Shown here: piece by piece, positions 33,095 through 40,732 of the stretch
Numbering within the stretch: position 1 is the stretch's first letter
Layout: each line of letters starts with the position of its first letter
DNA from: Elusimicrobiota bacterium
GTDB taxonomy: Bacteria; Elusimicrobiota; UBA8919
DNA length: 44,364 nucleotides
Direction: 5' to 3'
NCBI GenBank assembly: GCA_040757695.1
Contig: JBFLWK010000014.1
Coordinates: 1-44,364 of the forward strand
Program-made: the position numbers and the translations under genes
Notes under the pieces: generated by a model
Databases searched by the model: none
Seen by the model: only the letters and a program-made list of their open reading frames with translations
What the model was told of the DNA's origin: nothing

Positions 33095-33102
33095 GCGGCG
33101 AG

Positions 33103-33126
33103 AAAGTATATCATTTGTTATACTTT
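33103..33126. repeat. CATTTG-loop palindrome at the udp ribosome binding site
   Basis: AAAGTATA/TATACTTT encloses TCATTTGT and is followed by TCAGACGGAGG. The GGAGG of this family's conserved tail serves as the Shine-Dalgarno sequence of the next gene. It shares CATTTGTTATA and TTTTCAGACG with 36688-36709. Confidence 0.6.
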
Positions 33127-33144
33127 TCAGACGGAGGAAATTTT

Positions 33145-33906
33145 ATGGAGAACGGCAAACAGTATCACATAGCGTTGGGGAAAGGTGATGTAGGAAGATA
33201 TGTTTTGCTGCCGGGCGACCCGGGACGAACGCCTCTGATAGCGAAATTTTTTGACGATGCGAATGAAATGGCATTCAATAGAGAATACAGAACATTCACA
33301 GGACATATTACAGGTTATGATGGTAAAAAAATAAAAATATCAACGACTTCTACTGGAATCGGGTGTCCGTCAACCGCAATTGCAGTTGAGGAACTGATAA
33401 AAATCGGCGCGGATACTTTCATAAGAATAGGCACCGCTGGCTCGCTTCAAAAAGAGGTTGGACTTGGCGATGTCGTCATTTCAACTGCGGCAGTACGGGA
33501 AGAAGGTACTACCCGCCAGTATGTTCCACTTTCGTATCCTGCGGTTGCTAATTTTGATGTCACTGCTGCACTTATTGAAGCATCAAAAAAATTAAAAATA
33601 AAAGCACATCCTGGAATTACACACTGTAAAGATGCATTTTATACAGAAAATGCGAAAGACTTACCGCTGTCCGACCACAATGAAAAAATGTGGACTGCAT
33701 GGTATCGTTCAAATGTGATTGCGACATCAATGGAGTCCGCCGCGCTTTTTGTCGTATCTTCTATAAAAAAGGTTTATGCAGGCGAAGTGCTTGCGATTAT
33801 TGGGTTAACATATTCCGACGAGCCGATAGTCAAAAAAGTTGGTATTGAAGAAGCAATCAAAATTGCAATTGAGGCGGTAAAAATTTTAGAAGAAAAAAGA
33901 AAATAA
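33145..33906 (+). CDS. udp: uridine phosphorylase
   Basis: This 253-residue nucleoside phosphorylase I family enzyme cleaves uridine with phosphate to uracil and ribose-1-phosphate. Visible are LLPGDPGRTPLIAKFFDDA (phosphate site), STTSTGIGCPSTAIAVEEL, IRIGTAGSLQKEVGLGDVV, and SMESAALFVV for the ribose-binding Met-Glu. Length and motif order fit Udp. I chose the ATG at 33145 with its GGAGG at the right distance. The gene ends before a strong terminator and completes the amidohydrolase-cyclase-udp run. Confidence 0.92.
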   Translation: MENGKQYHIALGKGDVGRYVLLPGDPGRTPLIAKFFDDANEMAFNREYRTFTGHITGYDGKKIKISTTSTGIGCPSTAIAVEELIKIGADTFIRIGTAGSLQKEVGLGDVVISTAAVREEGTTRQYVPLSYPAVANFDVTAALIEASKKLKIKAHPGITHCKDAFYTENAKDLPLSDHNEKMWTAWYRSNVIATSMESAALFVVSSIKKVYAGEVLAIIGLTYSDEPIVKKVGIEEAIKIAIEAVKILEEKRK

Positions 33907-33923
33907 AAAAATTCGGATAAAGC

Positions 33924-33960
33924 AAAAAGCCCCCAATTTTCATATCGGAGGGCTTTTTTT
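33924..33960. terminator. bidirectional terminator between udp and the Hsp20-fusion gene
   Basis: AAAAAGCCC and GGGCTTTTTTT form a stem with a C2/GGA-rich extension and an A/T loop. It serves the plus-strand udp and the converging minus-strand operon. Confidence 0.85.
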
Positions 33961-33977
33961 ATACGGAAACTTTCGGT

Positions 33978-34700
33978 TCATTCTATCTCAATTTCTTTTA
34001 TTTTCACTTTTGCCTGTCTGGTTTTTGGCAGTGTTATATTAAGAATGCCGTCTTTGTATTTTGCTTTTATGTTTTTTTCGTCAACAGCCGCTGGTAGCGA
34101 TATTGAGCGGTAGAAATTGCCGTATCTTCTTTCCGAGTAGTAATATCCCTTTTCTTTTTTTTCTTCTTCTTTTTTGCTTTCACCCGTCAGTGTCAGATTA
34201 CCCTGTTCAAATTTAACTTTTATATCTTTTTTCTCAATACCTGGAACTTCAACCTTTACTACGACAGCATCCTTTTTCTCGTCAATCTCTATCTTGGGCG
34301 TAAACCCGAAATCTTTTGTAGTATCAAGCCCTTTCTGCGATAAACTCTTACCAAAAAATCTGTCAAACGCATCACGAATATCCAAAAGTTCCCTGAATGG
34401 TTCAAATTTTATGATGTCAGTCATATTCATCACCGCCTGCTTGTTTTGATGCATTTTTCTTATTCGCGTTTCTCCTTTTTGTGGAGTATCTTCTATTGTT
34501 CGTATAATATTATAATGTAAATTTTTAGGAACTTCATGGAGTCCAATCTGATGGCATAAATCTACTGTTTTCTTAAAAGTGTTGAAATAACAGCGGCAGA
34601 AATCATCTTCAAGTTCCCGTTCAAAATCATCAAGCAAATCAGTATCTAATTCATCGTCTATAAAATCGGATAATAATTGGAAAAATTTTTCGTGTTCCAT
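33978..34700 (-). CDS. anti-sigma factor fused to an Hsp20 small heat-shock protein
   Basis: This 240-residue protein combines two modules in one continuous frame. Residues 1-75 resemble a short zinc-finger anti-sigma domain (SDFIDDELDTDLLDDFEREL, then CRCYFNTFKKTVDLCHQIG with three Cys and one His). Residues 95-240 are an Hsp20/alpha-crystallin protein (FEPFRELLDIRDAFDRFFGK, VVVKVEVPGIEKKDIKVKFE, LTLTGES, FYRSISLPAAVDEKNIKAKY, DGILNITLPK). The stop of the ECF sigma gene overlaps this ATG (TAATG). Internal ATG codons at 34454 and 34430, the latter behind GGCGGTG, could produce a separate Hsp20. The arrangement suggests a stress circuit in which the chaperone domain or unfolded protein controls sigma release (inference). 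Confidence 0.85.
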   Translation of the reverse strand: MEHEKFFQLLSDFIDDELDTDLLDDFERELEDDFCRCYFNTFKKTVDLCHQIGLHEVPKNLHYNIIRTIEDTPQKGETRIRKMHQNKQAVMNMTDIIKFEPFRELLDIRDAFDRFFGKSLSQKGLDTTKDFGFTPKIEIDEKKDAVVVKVEVPGIEKKDIKVKFEQGNLTLTGESKKEEEKKEKGYYYSERRYGNFYRSISLPAAVDEKNIKAKYKDGILNITLPKTRQAKVKIKEIEIE

Positions 34701-35281
34701 TAATGTTCTCTAAAATATCTTGAAAGTTTATCTCTTAAAAACAAGCGTGCTCTATGCAGTCGTGATTTTATTGATGGCAACGAAATTTTTAATGTCCTTT
34801 GTAGCTCGTCATTAGACATGCCTTCAATATCTCTTAAAATCAGAACTGTTTTGTATTTTTCAGGTAGTAATCCAATCGCTTCGTTAAGTCGGTTTTTTAG
34901 CTCTATATTTTCTAATGTTGCCAGTGGGTTTTTTGACCAATCGTCTGCAAATTCTCGCTTCGCTGTACCTTTTGGTGTAGTAATTGGAGTATCCATAGAG
35001 ACGGTATGTATCACCTTTTTTTTCCGTTTTTTCATCAAAACCAGATTCAACGCAATCCTGTAAAGCCAGGTTGAAAATTCCGAAGTTCCTTTGAAACCTT
35101 TTAACTTTTTCCATGCAGTTAGAAATGTTTCCTGCAAAAAATCATCTGCCGATGACCTGTTGCCTGTCAGATTCAAAAGCAAATTGTAAATTTTTAGTTC
35201 GTGCTTTTTTATTAACTGCTCAAAAGCGCGGGTATCGCCTCTTTTTGATTTCTCAACAAGGATTTTATCGTCTGATTTCAT
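34700..35281 (-). CDS. ECF-type RNA polymerase sigma factor
   Basis: This 193-residue sigma factor of the RpoE type has region 2 (FEQLIKKHELKIYNLLLNLT, then ADDFLQETFLTAWKKLKGFK and FSTWLYRIALNLV) at residues 20-85. Region 4 (LLPEKYKTVLILRDIEGMSN, then LKISLPSIKSRLHRARLFLR) is at residues 135-185. It is directed by the following anti-sigma/Hsp20 gene, which overlaps its stop by one base. It lies 50 bp downstream of the GNAT-like gene and probably shares that gene's promoter. No clear promoter of its own is visible. Confidence 0.93.
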   Translation of the reverse strand: MKSDDKILVEKSKRGDTRAFEQLIKKHELKIYNLLLNLTGNRSSADDFLQETFLTAWKKLKGFKGTSEFSTWLYRIALNLVLMKKRKKKVIHTVSMDTPITTPKGTAKREFADDWSKNPLATLENIELKNRLNEAIGLLPEKYKTVLILRDIEGMSNDELQRTLKISLPSIKSRLHRARLFLRDKLSRYFREH

Positions 35282-35331
35282 TTATTTAGATGCAGTAATT
35301 TTCAGGCGGGTGCGTAGATAAAACAGGTTTT

Positions 35332-36060
35332 TCAGTCTTCTTCCAGTTTTTCAGGAACTATTATGTTTTCGTTTTTATTCAATAATTCTTCTGAAATAGG
35401 TCGTTCAAATTTTGATTGTATCATCTCCTGTAAGTATCTTTTTACTGTTGTATCCCAGTATTTTTTGGTTACATAATAAACCTTTGCGCCACCAAGTTCA
35501 TGCTGAACATCCGGCCATGGATATGACGGCTGTGCCATCCCGATACCCCATCTTTTCAAGCCGTTGTAACTTTCATATGTAGCCCAGAACTCTTTCTGAT
35601 TGAGCGTCTCAAAACAGTACTCGCATTTTGCATAATACATGATTGCGCCTGCTCGTAAGCCCCGTCTGAAAGCCATAGAATGAAGCGAGATATTTATATC
35701 CTCGTTCATAATCCGACCATTACAGAAACCGACAAGATGTCCATCAATAAGTCCAACAAGTTGATACGGGTCTTTTAAACGGTTTCTTACCCAGCCAAGA
35801 ATTTCAGCATAAACCCGCGCACCAACAATATCATAAAAATCATGGTCAACCTCTATAATCTTTTTCAGATAATTTAACAGCAATGGTGATTCCTCTTTTT
35901 TCAGCGGTCTGATTAACATCGTCTCACCTGTTTTCACTTTTATTGCAGCAGGTTCAAACGACGGAATGACCATCGGATCCGGCGATAAGAGTGGTTCCAA
36001 TTCCTCTACCTTAAAAACTATCTGTTCCTGCGATACCTTTTCAGGCGGTAACTTCTTCAT
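35332..36060 (-). CDS. GNAT-like acyltransferase domain protein (uncertain)
   Basis: This 242-residue protein has a proline-rich N-terminus (residues 1-45) and a probable GNAT fold from about 46 to 205. Visible are ETMLIRPLKKEESPLLLNYL, then LVGLIDGHLVGFCNGRI, like the beta4 strand of acetyltransferases. A classical acetyl-CoA P-loop (R/Q-x-x-G-x-G/A) is only weakly matched by FRRGLRAGAIMYYAK. The substrate is unknown. It is the first gene of the operon GNAT - ECF sigma - anti-sigma/Hsp20, with an AGGAGG Shine-Dalgarno sequence and a good promoter. Confidence 0.55.
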   Translation of the reverse strand: MKKLPPEKVSQEQIVFKVEELEPLLSPDPMVIPSFEPAAIKVKTGETMLIRPLKKEESPLLLNYLKKIIEVDHDFYDIVGARVYAEILGWVRNRLKDPYQLVGLIDGHLVGFCNGRIMNEDINISLHSMAFRRGLRAGAIMYYAKCEYCFETLNQKEFWATYESYNGLKRWGIGMAQPSYPWPDVQHELGGAKVYYVTKKYWDTTVKRYLQEMIQSKFERPISEELLNKNENIIVPEKLEED

Positions 36061-36091
36061 AACAAAAATCCTCCTGTATAAAATTTTTGTT

Positions 36092-36120
36092 ATTTTACAA
36101 ATATTTTATTGATTTGTCAA
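36092..36120 (-). promoter_or_regulatory. promoter of the GNAT-sigma-Hsp20 operon
   Basis: On the minus strand TTGACA (36115-36120), 17 bp, TAAAAT (36092-36097), then AGGAGG before the ATG at 36060. It overlaps the divergent dcd promoter. Confidence 0.8.
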
Positions 36121-36137
36121 GTATTTTTTTGTATAAT
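36109..36137 (+). promoter_or_regulatory. promoter of dcd
   Basis: TTGATT (36109-36114), 17 bp, TATAAT (36132-36137). It is interleaved with the minus-strand promoter, so the two polymerases would compete. Confidence 0.75.
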
Positions 36138-36163
36138 AAATACAAATTAAATAAGAGGTATTG

Positions 36164-36676
36164 ATGGGAATTTTAACCAGAGATGAAATTCTAAAAGAGA
36201 TTCAAAATGGTAACATTGAGATTGAACCGTTTTCAGAAAAGCAGGTTGGTCCCGCATCAATTGATTTATATCTTGGCGATGAAATCAGAGTTTTTAAGAA
36301 AATAAGAAATATCTATCATGTAACCGAAAATAGCGATTATGAAAAAATTACACGGCTTGTAAAAGTAAAAAAGTGTTTTGTAATCAGACCTGGTGAAGTT
36401 GTTCACGGGATAACAAGAGAAAAGATAAAACTTGGTGAGAATCTGTGTGCGTGGCTTGAAGGCAGGTCGCGTTATGCACGGCTCGGGCTTATGGTTCATG
36501 TAACTGCCGGGCTGATTCAACCAGGTATCAATAATAAACAGGTTTTAGAAATTTCAAACATGGGTTCTATTCCACTTGCGATTTATCCGGGGACAAAAAT
36601 CTGCCAGTTAGTCATACAGGAAACAACCGGTAAAGCAAAATACCAGGGCAGGTTCAAAAACCAAATCCATCCGTAA
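36164..36676 (+). CDS. dcd: dCTP deaminase / dUTPase-family enzyme
   Basis: This 170-residue trimeric enzyme supplies dUTP (or dUMP if bifunctional) for thymidylate synthesis. Visible motifs are VGPASIDLYLGDEIRVF, the core EGRSRYARLGLMVHVTAGLI with catalytic Glu and Arg, the trimer-contact PGINNKQVLEISNMG, and the nucleotide-closing tail GRFKNQIHP. I prefer the ATG at 36164 over the TTG at 36161. A weak AGAGG precedes it. Whether it is mono- or bifunctional cannot be told from the sequence alone. Confidence 0.88.
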   Translation: MGILTRDEILKEIQNGNIEIEPFSEKQVGPASIDLYLGDEIRVFKKIRNIYHVTENSDYEKITRLVKVKKCFVIRPGEVVHGITREKIKLGENLCAWLEGRSRYARLGLMVHVTAGLIQPGINNKQVLEISNMGSIPLAIYPGTKICQLVIQETTGKAKYQGRFKNQIHP

Positions 36677-36680
36677 AAAA

Positions 36681-36709
36681 ATTAGAGCATTTGTTATAGT
36701 TTTCAGACG
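36681..36709. repeat. degenerate CATTTG-loop element
   Basis: ATTAGAGCATTTGTTATAG is an imperfect stem-loop, followed by TTTTCAGACGA. CATTTGTTATA and TTTTCAGACG are identical to the element before udp. Confidence 0.5.
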
Positions 36710-36720
36710 ATAAAACTTGT

Positions 36721-37407
36721 TTACTTCAACCCGTTTAGTTTTTTGACCACATCTACGATTTCATACATATCTTTCAAATCGTAATCAGCACCCGTCAGCG
36801 GTGCATCAGGATGCTCACCCCATCTCGCAAAAACAGTAACCAGTCCGACGGCTTTTGCGCCCGGAATATCCCGTTCAGGCCAGTCACCACAATACATTAC
36901 TTCATTCGGCTGCATCTGTAATTTTTCAAGCGCGTATAAAAACGGTTTTGTTGACGGTTTTCTTTCCCCTGTATCGTCAAACGAAACTATCAAATCAAGC
37001 CACGGAGTAAGATGCAATCGTGCAAGCCGATTATATGCCTGCTCACCAGGCGCATCAGAAATCACGCCGAGTTTCAAACCGAGTCGCAAAAGTTCTTTAA
37101 GTGTAATTTCAACATGCGGATATGTATAGGTTGCCATATCACGACCACGCTGATAGCCGATGATTCCAGCAGAAAGAATTTTTTTGTCAACCTTACCGAT
37201 TTTATTTATAAGTGACTGCTCTATTGCCGACTGACTTTCTATATGTGTTGCCCAGTAGACATTGAAAATTTCATCGTATATTTCCTGCAAAGGAATATCC
37301 AACCCGACATTTATCATATAATTACACGCCATCTCTACCGCAGAGCGTTTCATTCGCATAAAATCAACCAGCGTATTATCCAAATCCGTCAGAAATGCTT
37401 TAATCAT
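36721..37407 (-). CDS. HAD-superfamily phosphatase
   Basis: This 228-residue HAD phosphohydrolase has motif I LTDLDNTLVDF (nucleophile Asp), motif II GVISDAPG, motif III Lys in TGERKPSTKPF and motif IV GDWPERDIPGAKAVG. An all-alpha cap lies between motifs I and II. The substrate is unknown; similar proteins dephosphorylate phosphosugars. It faces dcd tail to tail. Its promoter on the minus strand gives a leaderless start at 37407. Confidence 0.88.
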   Translation of the reverse strand: MIKAFLTDLDNTLVDFMRMKRSAVEMACNYMINVGLDIPLQEIYDEIFNVYWATHIESQSAIEQSLINKIGKVDKKILSAGIIGYQRGRDMATYTYPHVEITLKELLRLGLKLGVISDAPGEQAYNRLARLHLTPWLDLIVSFDDTGERKPSTKPFLYALEKLQMQPNEVMYCGDWPERDIPGAKAVGLVTVFARWGEHPDAPLTGADYDLKDMYEIVDVVKKLNGLK

Positions 37408-37414
37408 AACATAT

Positions 37415-37443
37415 ATTTTACATAAAATTCATTGACAATTCAA
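37415..37443 (-). promoter_or_regulatory. promoter giving a leaderless HAD phosphatase mRNA
   Basis: On the minus strand TTGAAT (37438-37443), 17 bp, TAAAAT (37415-37420). The ATG at 37407 follows 7 nt after the -10 box. The -35 box overlaps the spacer of the divergent aroK promoter. Confidence 0.65.
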
Positions 37444-37460
37444 GTTAATTTTAGTAAAAT
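37432..37460 (+). promoter_or_regulatory. promoter giving a leaderless aroK mRNA
   Basis: TTGACA (37432-37437), 17 bp, TAAAAT (37455-37460). The ATG at 37468 is 7 nt after the -10 box. Confidence 0.75.
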
Positions 37461-37467
37461 AAAATTT

Positions 37468-37986
37468 ATGAATATAGTTTTAACTGGTTTTATGGCGACG
37501 GGAAAAAGTACAGTGGGGCATGCAATCGCCAAGGTACTTAAAATGGAATTTGTTGATACAGACGATTTGATAGAAGAAAAAGTTGGAATGAAAATCCCGG
37601 ATATTTTTGCCAAAAAAGGTGAAAAATATTTCAGAAATGTTGAAACAGCAGTTGCAAAAGAAGTCAGCGAATATGACAATTATGTAATTGCGACAGGTGG
37701 CGGAATCGTTTTGAGGCAGGAAAATATTGATGCATTGAAAAAAAACGGAAAAATCATCAATCTAAAAACATCAGTAGAAAAGATTTTAGAACGAGTATCA
37801 AAGAATTCCGACAGGCCGCTTCTCAATGTTGTGGACAGAAAATTAGAAATTAAAAAACTTTTAGAAATTAGAAAACCTTATTACAAAAAATGTGATTTTT
37901 CTGTTGATACAACAAAAACAACTCCAAAAGAAGCTGTTAAAAAAATTATAGCACGAATAAAGGCACACGAATTAAATCACGAATAG
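37468..37986 (+). CDS. aroK: shikimate kinase
   Basis: This 172-residue kinase phosphorylates shikimate in aromatic amino acid synthesis. It has Walker A GFMATGKSTVG, FVDTDDLIEEKVGMKIPDIF, FRNVE, the shikimate-binding VIATGGGIV and the lid NSDRPLL. The ATG at 37468 is chosen because upstream codons lie in the promoter. The C-terminal residues KAHELNHE are encoded by a CACGAATTAAATCACGAA dispersed repeat that continues beyond the stop. aroB follows, so this is an aro operon. Confidence 0.94.
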   Translation: MNIVLTGFMATGKSTVGHAIAKVLKMEFVDTDDLIEEKVGMKIPDIFAKKGEKYFRNVETAVAKEVSEYDNYVIATGGGIVLRQENIDALKKNGKIINLKTSVEKILERVSKNSDRPLLNVVDRKLEIKKLLEIRKPYYKKCDFSVDTTKTTPKEAVKKIIARIKAHELNHE

Positions 37987-38053
37987 TATACAAATAACTG
38001 CAATTTTTTATTCGCGATATTTCGTGATAAAATTCGTTTGAAATTTGCGATTT

Positions 38054-39133
38054 ATGAAAATCGTTGAAGTAAAACTTGGTGACAGGACTTATTCCATTCA
38101 CATAGGCGTCTCTTTAACCCATATTGGTGATGCCTTGAAGGCTAAAAATTTTTTCGGTAAAGTGCTTGTTATCACAAACACTACCGTTGGTAAATTATAT
38201 GGCGATATGGTGCTTGATAGTTTAACACGGGCAGGTTTTGAGCCGAGTATCACAAAAATCCCAGATGGTGAAAAATACAAAACACTTGAAACGGTTAATG
38301 ACCTTTATCAGGTTTGTATAGACAACAAACTTGAACGAAATTCTGTGATTGTTGCTTTAGGTGGCGGTGTTGTTGGCGATATTGCAGGTTTTGTTGCTGC
38401 AACTTATATGCGAGGGATACCGTTTGTTCAGGTGCCTACAACACTTCTTTCACAGGTAGATTCTTCCGTCGGTGGCAAGGTCGGCGTGAATCATCCAAAA
38501 TCCAAAAATATGATAGGTGCATTCTATCAGCCGGCACTTGTTTATACTGATATTTCAACATTAAAAACTTTACCGGAAAGAGAGTTCGATGCCGGTCTTG
38601 CAGAAGCAATAAAATACGGCATTATCCGTGATAAAAAATACTTTTCTGTGCTTGAACGGGATTTGATGAAAATAAAATCGTTGAATTACGAGCGGGTTGA
38701 ATATGTTGTATGGCGAAGTTGTCAGATAAAAAAGTGGGTGGTTGAACTGGATGAAAAGGAAGCAGGACTAAGAGCGATATTGAATTTCGGGCATACCATC
38801 GGTCATGCTATTGAATCGGCGACGAATTACAAGACATATCTGCACGGTGAAGCGGTTGCAATTGGTATGGTTTGTGCGACAAAGATTGCATTGGAATTAA
38901 AATTGTTTGATGAAATGTGGGCGAGAAGAGTTGAACGGATTTTAATACGCACTGGTCTACCAGTAAAACATAGTTTAGAAGTTGAAAAAGTTATTGAGAA
39001 ATTATCTTTTGATAAAAAAGTGCAAGACGGCAAAGTTCGTTTTGTGTTACCGAATGGCCGTCCCGGAAAAACCATCATAAAAGACGATGTACCGATTGAT
39101 ATAATCAAAAAGGTTCTTACCGAACAGAAATAA
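38054..39133 (+). CDS. aroB: 3-dehydroquinate synthase
   Basis: This 359-residue NAD- and metal-dependent enzyme makes 3-dehydroquinate from DAHP. Visible are PDGEKYKTLETVNDLY, the long conserved core GGGVVGDIAGFVAATYMRG, then QVPTTLLSQVDSSVGGKVGV with NHPKSKNMIGAFYQP, and metal ligands in EAIKYG, LNFGHTIGHAIE and LHGEAVAIGM. Length is normal. The start at 38054 gives the standard N-terminus. The 67 bp before it hold TTCGTGATAAAATTCGT-type repeat sequence, and there is no clear Shine-Dalgarno sequence. Confidence 0.95.
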   Translation: MKIVEVKLGDRTYSIHIGVSLTHIGDALKAKNFFGKVLVITNTTVGKLYGDMVLDSLTRAGFEPSITKIPDGEKYKTLETVNDLYQVCIDNKLERNSVIVALGGGVVGDIAGFVAATYMRGIPFVQVPTTLLSQVDSSVGGKVGVNHPKSKNMIGAFYQPALVYTDISTLKTLPEREFDAGLAEAIKYGIIRDKKYFSVLERDLMKIKSLNYERVEYVVWRSCQIKKWVVELDEKEAGLRAILNFGHTIGHAIESATNYKTYLHGEAVAIGMVCATKIALELKLFDEMWARRVERILIRTGLPVKHSLEVEKVIEKLSFDKKVQDGKVRFVLPNGRPGKTIIKDDVPIDIIKKVLTEQK

Positions 39134-39136
39134 AAG

Positions 39137-39168
39137 ATATAACAAATGTTATATACCAATTGGTATAT
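39137..39168. repeat. two overlapping palindromes (CAAATG loop and CCAATTGG)
   Basis: ATATAACA-AA-TGTTATAT (39137-39154) overlaps ATATACCAATTGGTATAT (39151-39168) and is followed by TTACCGTCT. The pairing of a CAAATG hairpin with a CCAATTGG palindrome is also seen at 5785-5863. Confidence 0.6.
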
Positions 39169-39257
39169 ATTACCGTCTAAAAGAGTGTGGGGGGACAACC
39201 TGTCGTATGGTAGTTCCAAGAGTCAAGAGTTATCGGACAACCGCAGTAGAGTAATAA

Positions 39258-40268
39258 ATGAATTTGAAGATAAAAAAACTGCAAAAAAAAATCGCAACGG
39301 AAAAACTGGACGGGTTTGTTTCGTTTGAGCCATCAAATATTTTTTATCTAACAGGGTTTGATGCTGAGAATTCGTTTGTTTTTGTTACACGAAAAAATGC
39401 GACACTTATCGTTCCGGAGCTTATATATCAGTCAGCAAAAAAAAATGCCGGTTGTCCCGTTGAAATTACAAAAGAAGATTTCTTTAACCGATATAAAGAC
39501 AAAAAAATCGGATTTGAAAATTCACTTTCGTATAAACAAGTTTGCAAACTAAAAAAAGCAAAAATCAAATTAAAAGATTGCTCTGATTTTATTGAAAAGA
39601 TGCGGGTTGTAAAAGATAAAAGTGAACTCTCAAAAATAAAAACTGCGTGTAAAATTTCTCAAAAAGCAATGAGATTTGCTGAAAAGAAAATTAAAGTAGG
39701 ATTAACAGAAAAAGGACTGAAAGACAAATTAGAATATTTTTTAAGGCGATTGGGGGCTGAAAAATCCGCATTTGATATAATTGTTGCATCAAGTAAAAAC
39801 TCTGCCAATCCTCATCATAAATCGACAAACAGAAAATTCCAAAAGGACGATGTTATACTTGTTGATTTAGGCTGTGTTTATGACGGATACAATTCTGACT
39901 TGACAAGAATGTTTTTTTTAGGTAAAATTAATAAACAGCAACAAAAAGTTTTTAGTATTGTAAAAGAAGCACAGCAGAAAGCAATCGGTATTATTAGAGA
40001 TGGAGTATTGTGCAAAAAAGTTGATTTTACAGCGCGAGATTTTATAGCAAAAGAGGGTTACAAAAAATTTTTTATTCACGGAGCAGGTCACGGTGTAGGG
40101 ATTGATGTTCATGAAAAGCCGGTAATTTCTGCAAAGTCTGAAGCGATATTGAAAGCAGGAATGGTTGTGACGGTAGAGCCTGGTATTTATATTCCGAACA
40201 AATTCGGTATTCGGATAGAAAATACAGTTTTAGTAACAAAAGTTGGTTGTGAGGTTTTAACGAAATAA
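39258..40268 (+). CDS. pepQ: Xaa-Pro dipeptidase/aminopeptidase (M24)
   Basis: This 336-residue metallopeptidase of the pita-bread fold removes N-terminal residues before proline. The creatinase-like N-domain spans 1-110. The metal ligands appear in order: VDLGCVYDGYNSDLTRMF (two Asp), HGAGHGVGIDVHEKP (His), VVTVEPGIY (Glu) and GIRIENTVLVT (Glu). In many bacteria this gene sits directly before efp. Here a toxin-antitoxin pair separates them. Confidence 0.9.
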   Translation: MNLKIKKLQKKIATEKLDGFVSFEPSNIFYLTGFDAENSFVFVTRKNATLIVPELIYQSAKKNAGCPVEITKEDFFNRYKDKKIGFENSLSYKQVCKLKKAKIKLKDCSDFIEKMRVVKDKSELSKIKTACKISQKAMRFAEKKIKVGLTEKGLKDKLEYFLRRLGAEKSAFDIIVASSKNSANPHHKSTNRKFQKDDVILVDLGCVYDGYNSDLTRMFFLGKINKQQQKVFSIVKEAQQKAIGIIRDGVLCKKVDFTARDFIAKEGYKKFFIHGAGHGVGIDVHEKPVISAKSEAILKAGMVVTVEPGIYIPNKFGIRIENTVLVTKVGCEVLTK

Positions 40269-40284
40269 AATTTGGAGGGTAAAA

Positions 40285-40479
40285 ATGGGCATAGCAGTTA
40301 TTCCTAAACCAAAATTTATTGTTGATGAAAAGGGCAAAAGAAAAGAGGTCATTTTGAACTTAAAAGATTATCAAGAATTACTGGAAGATTTAGAAGATCT
40401 TCGCGATGTTGCTTTGAGGCAATTTGAACCAACTCGTTCTTTTCGTGAATATCATAACGAAAGAATGAAAAAAAGATGA
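40285..40479 (+). CDS. antitoxin of a RelBE/ParDE-type module
   Basis: This 64-residue acidic/amphipathic protein (VDEKGKRKEVILNLKDYQEL, then LEDLEDLRDVALRQ) resembles short antitoxins that precede RelE toxins in this type of module. It has a strong GGAGGG Shine-Dalgarno sequence. Its last codons overlap the toxin start by 4 nt (ATGA), typical of antitoxin-toxin pairs. No separate DNA-binding domain is obvious. Confidence 0.8.
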   Translation: MGIAVIPKPKFIVDEKGKRKEVILNLKDYQELLEDLEDLRDVALRQFEPTRSFREYHNERMKKR

Positions 40480-40727
40480 GTTATCGGATAACGATTAAAC
40501 CATCTGCAGAAAAAGAACTGAATAAGTATTCATTGAAAATCTATGAACAAATTGTACCGCATATATTTTCGTTGCAAAATAATCCCAGACCATTTAATTA
40601 CAAAAAGTTAAAATCAAATATCTACAGAGTACGTTCGGGTGATTATAGAATTATTTACACGATTGATGATATTAACAAAATAGTTGAAGTTACAAAGGTA
40701 GCACACAGAAAAGATGTTTATAGATAA
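40476..40727 (+). CDS. RelE/ParE-superfamily toxin
   Basis: This 83-residue protein has the typical fold order: ITIKPSAEKELNKYSLKIYE, then LQNNPRPFNYKKLKSNIYRV and RSGDYRIIYTID, ending IVEVTKVAHRKDVYR. The conserved Arg, Tyr and His of RelE mRNA interferases are present (RVRSGDYRIIY, HRKDVYR). It is coupled to the antitoxin gene. The module sits 5 bp before efp, inside what is usually a pepQ-efp-accBC housekeeping operon. Confidence 0.9.
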   Translation: MSYRITIKPSAEKELNKYSLKIYEQIVPHIFSLQNNPRPFNYKKLKSNIYRVRSGDYRIIYTIDDINKIVEVTKVAHRKDVYR

Positions 40728-40732
40728 ACAAA

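Noticed and set aside
35332-36060. Beta-lysine acetyltransferase AblB as partner of kamA
   Set aside because: The GNAT signature is weak and the motif pattern does not resemble AblB. The genes are 31 kb apart.
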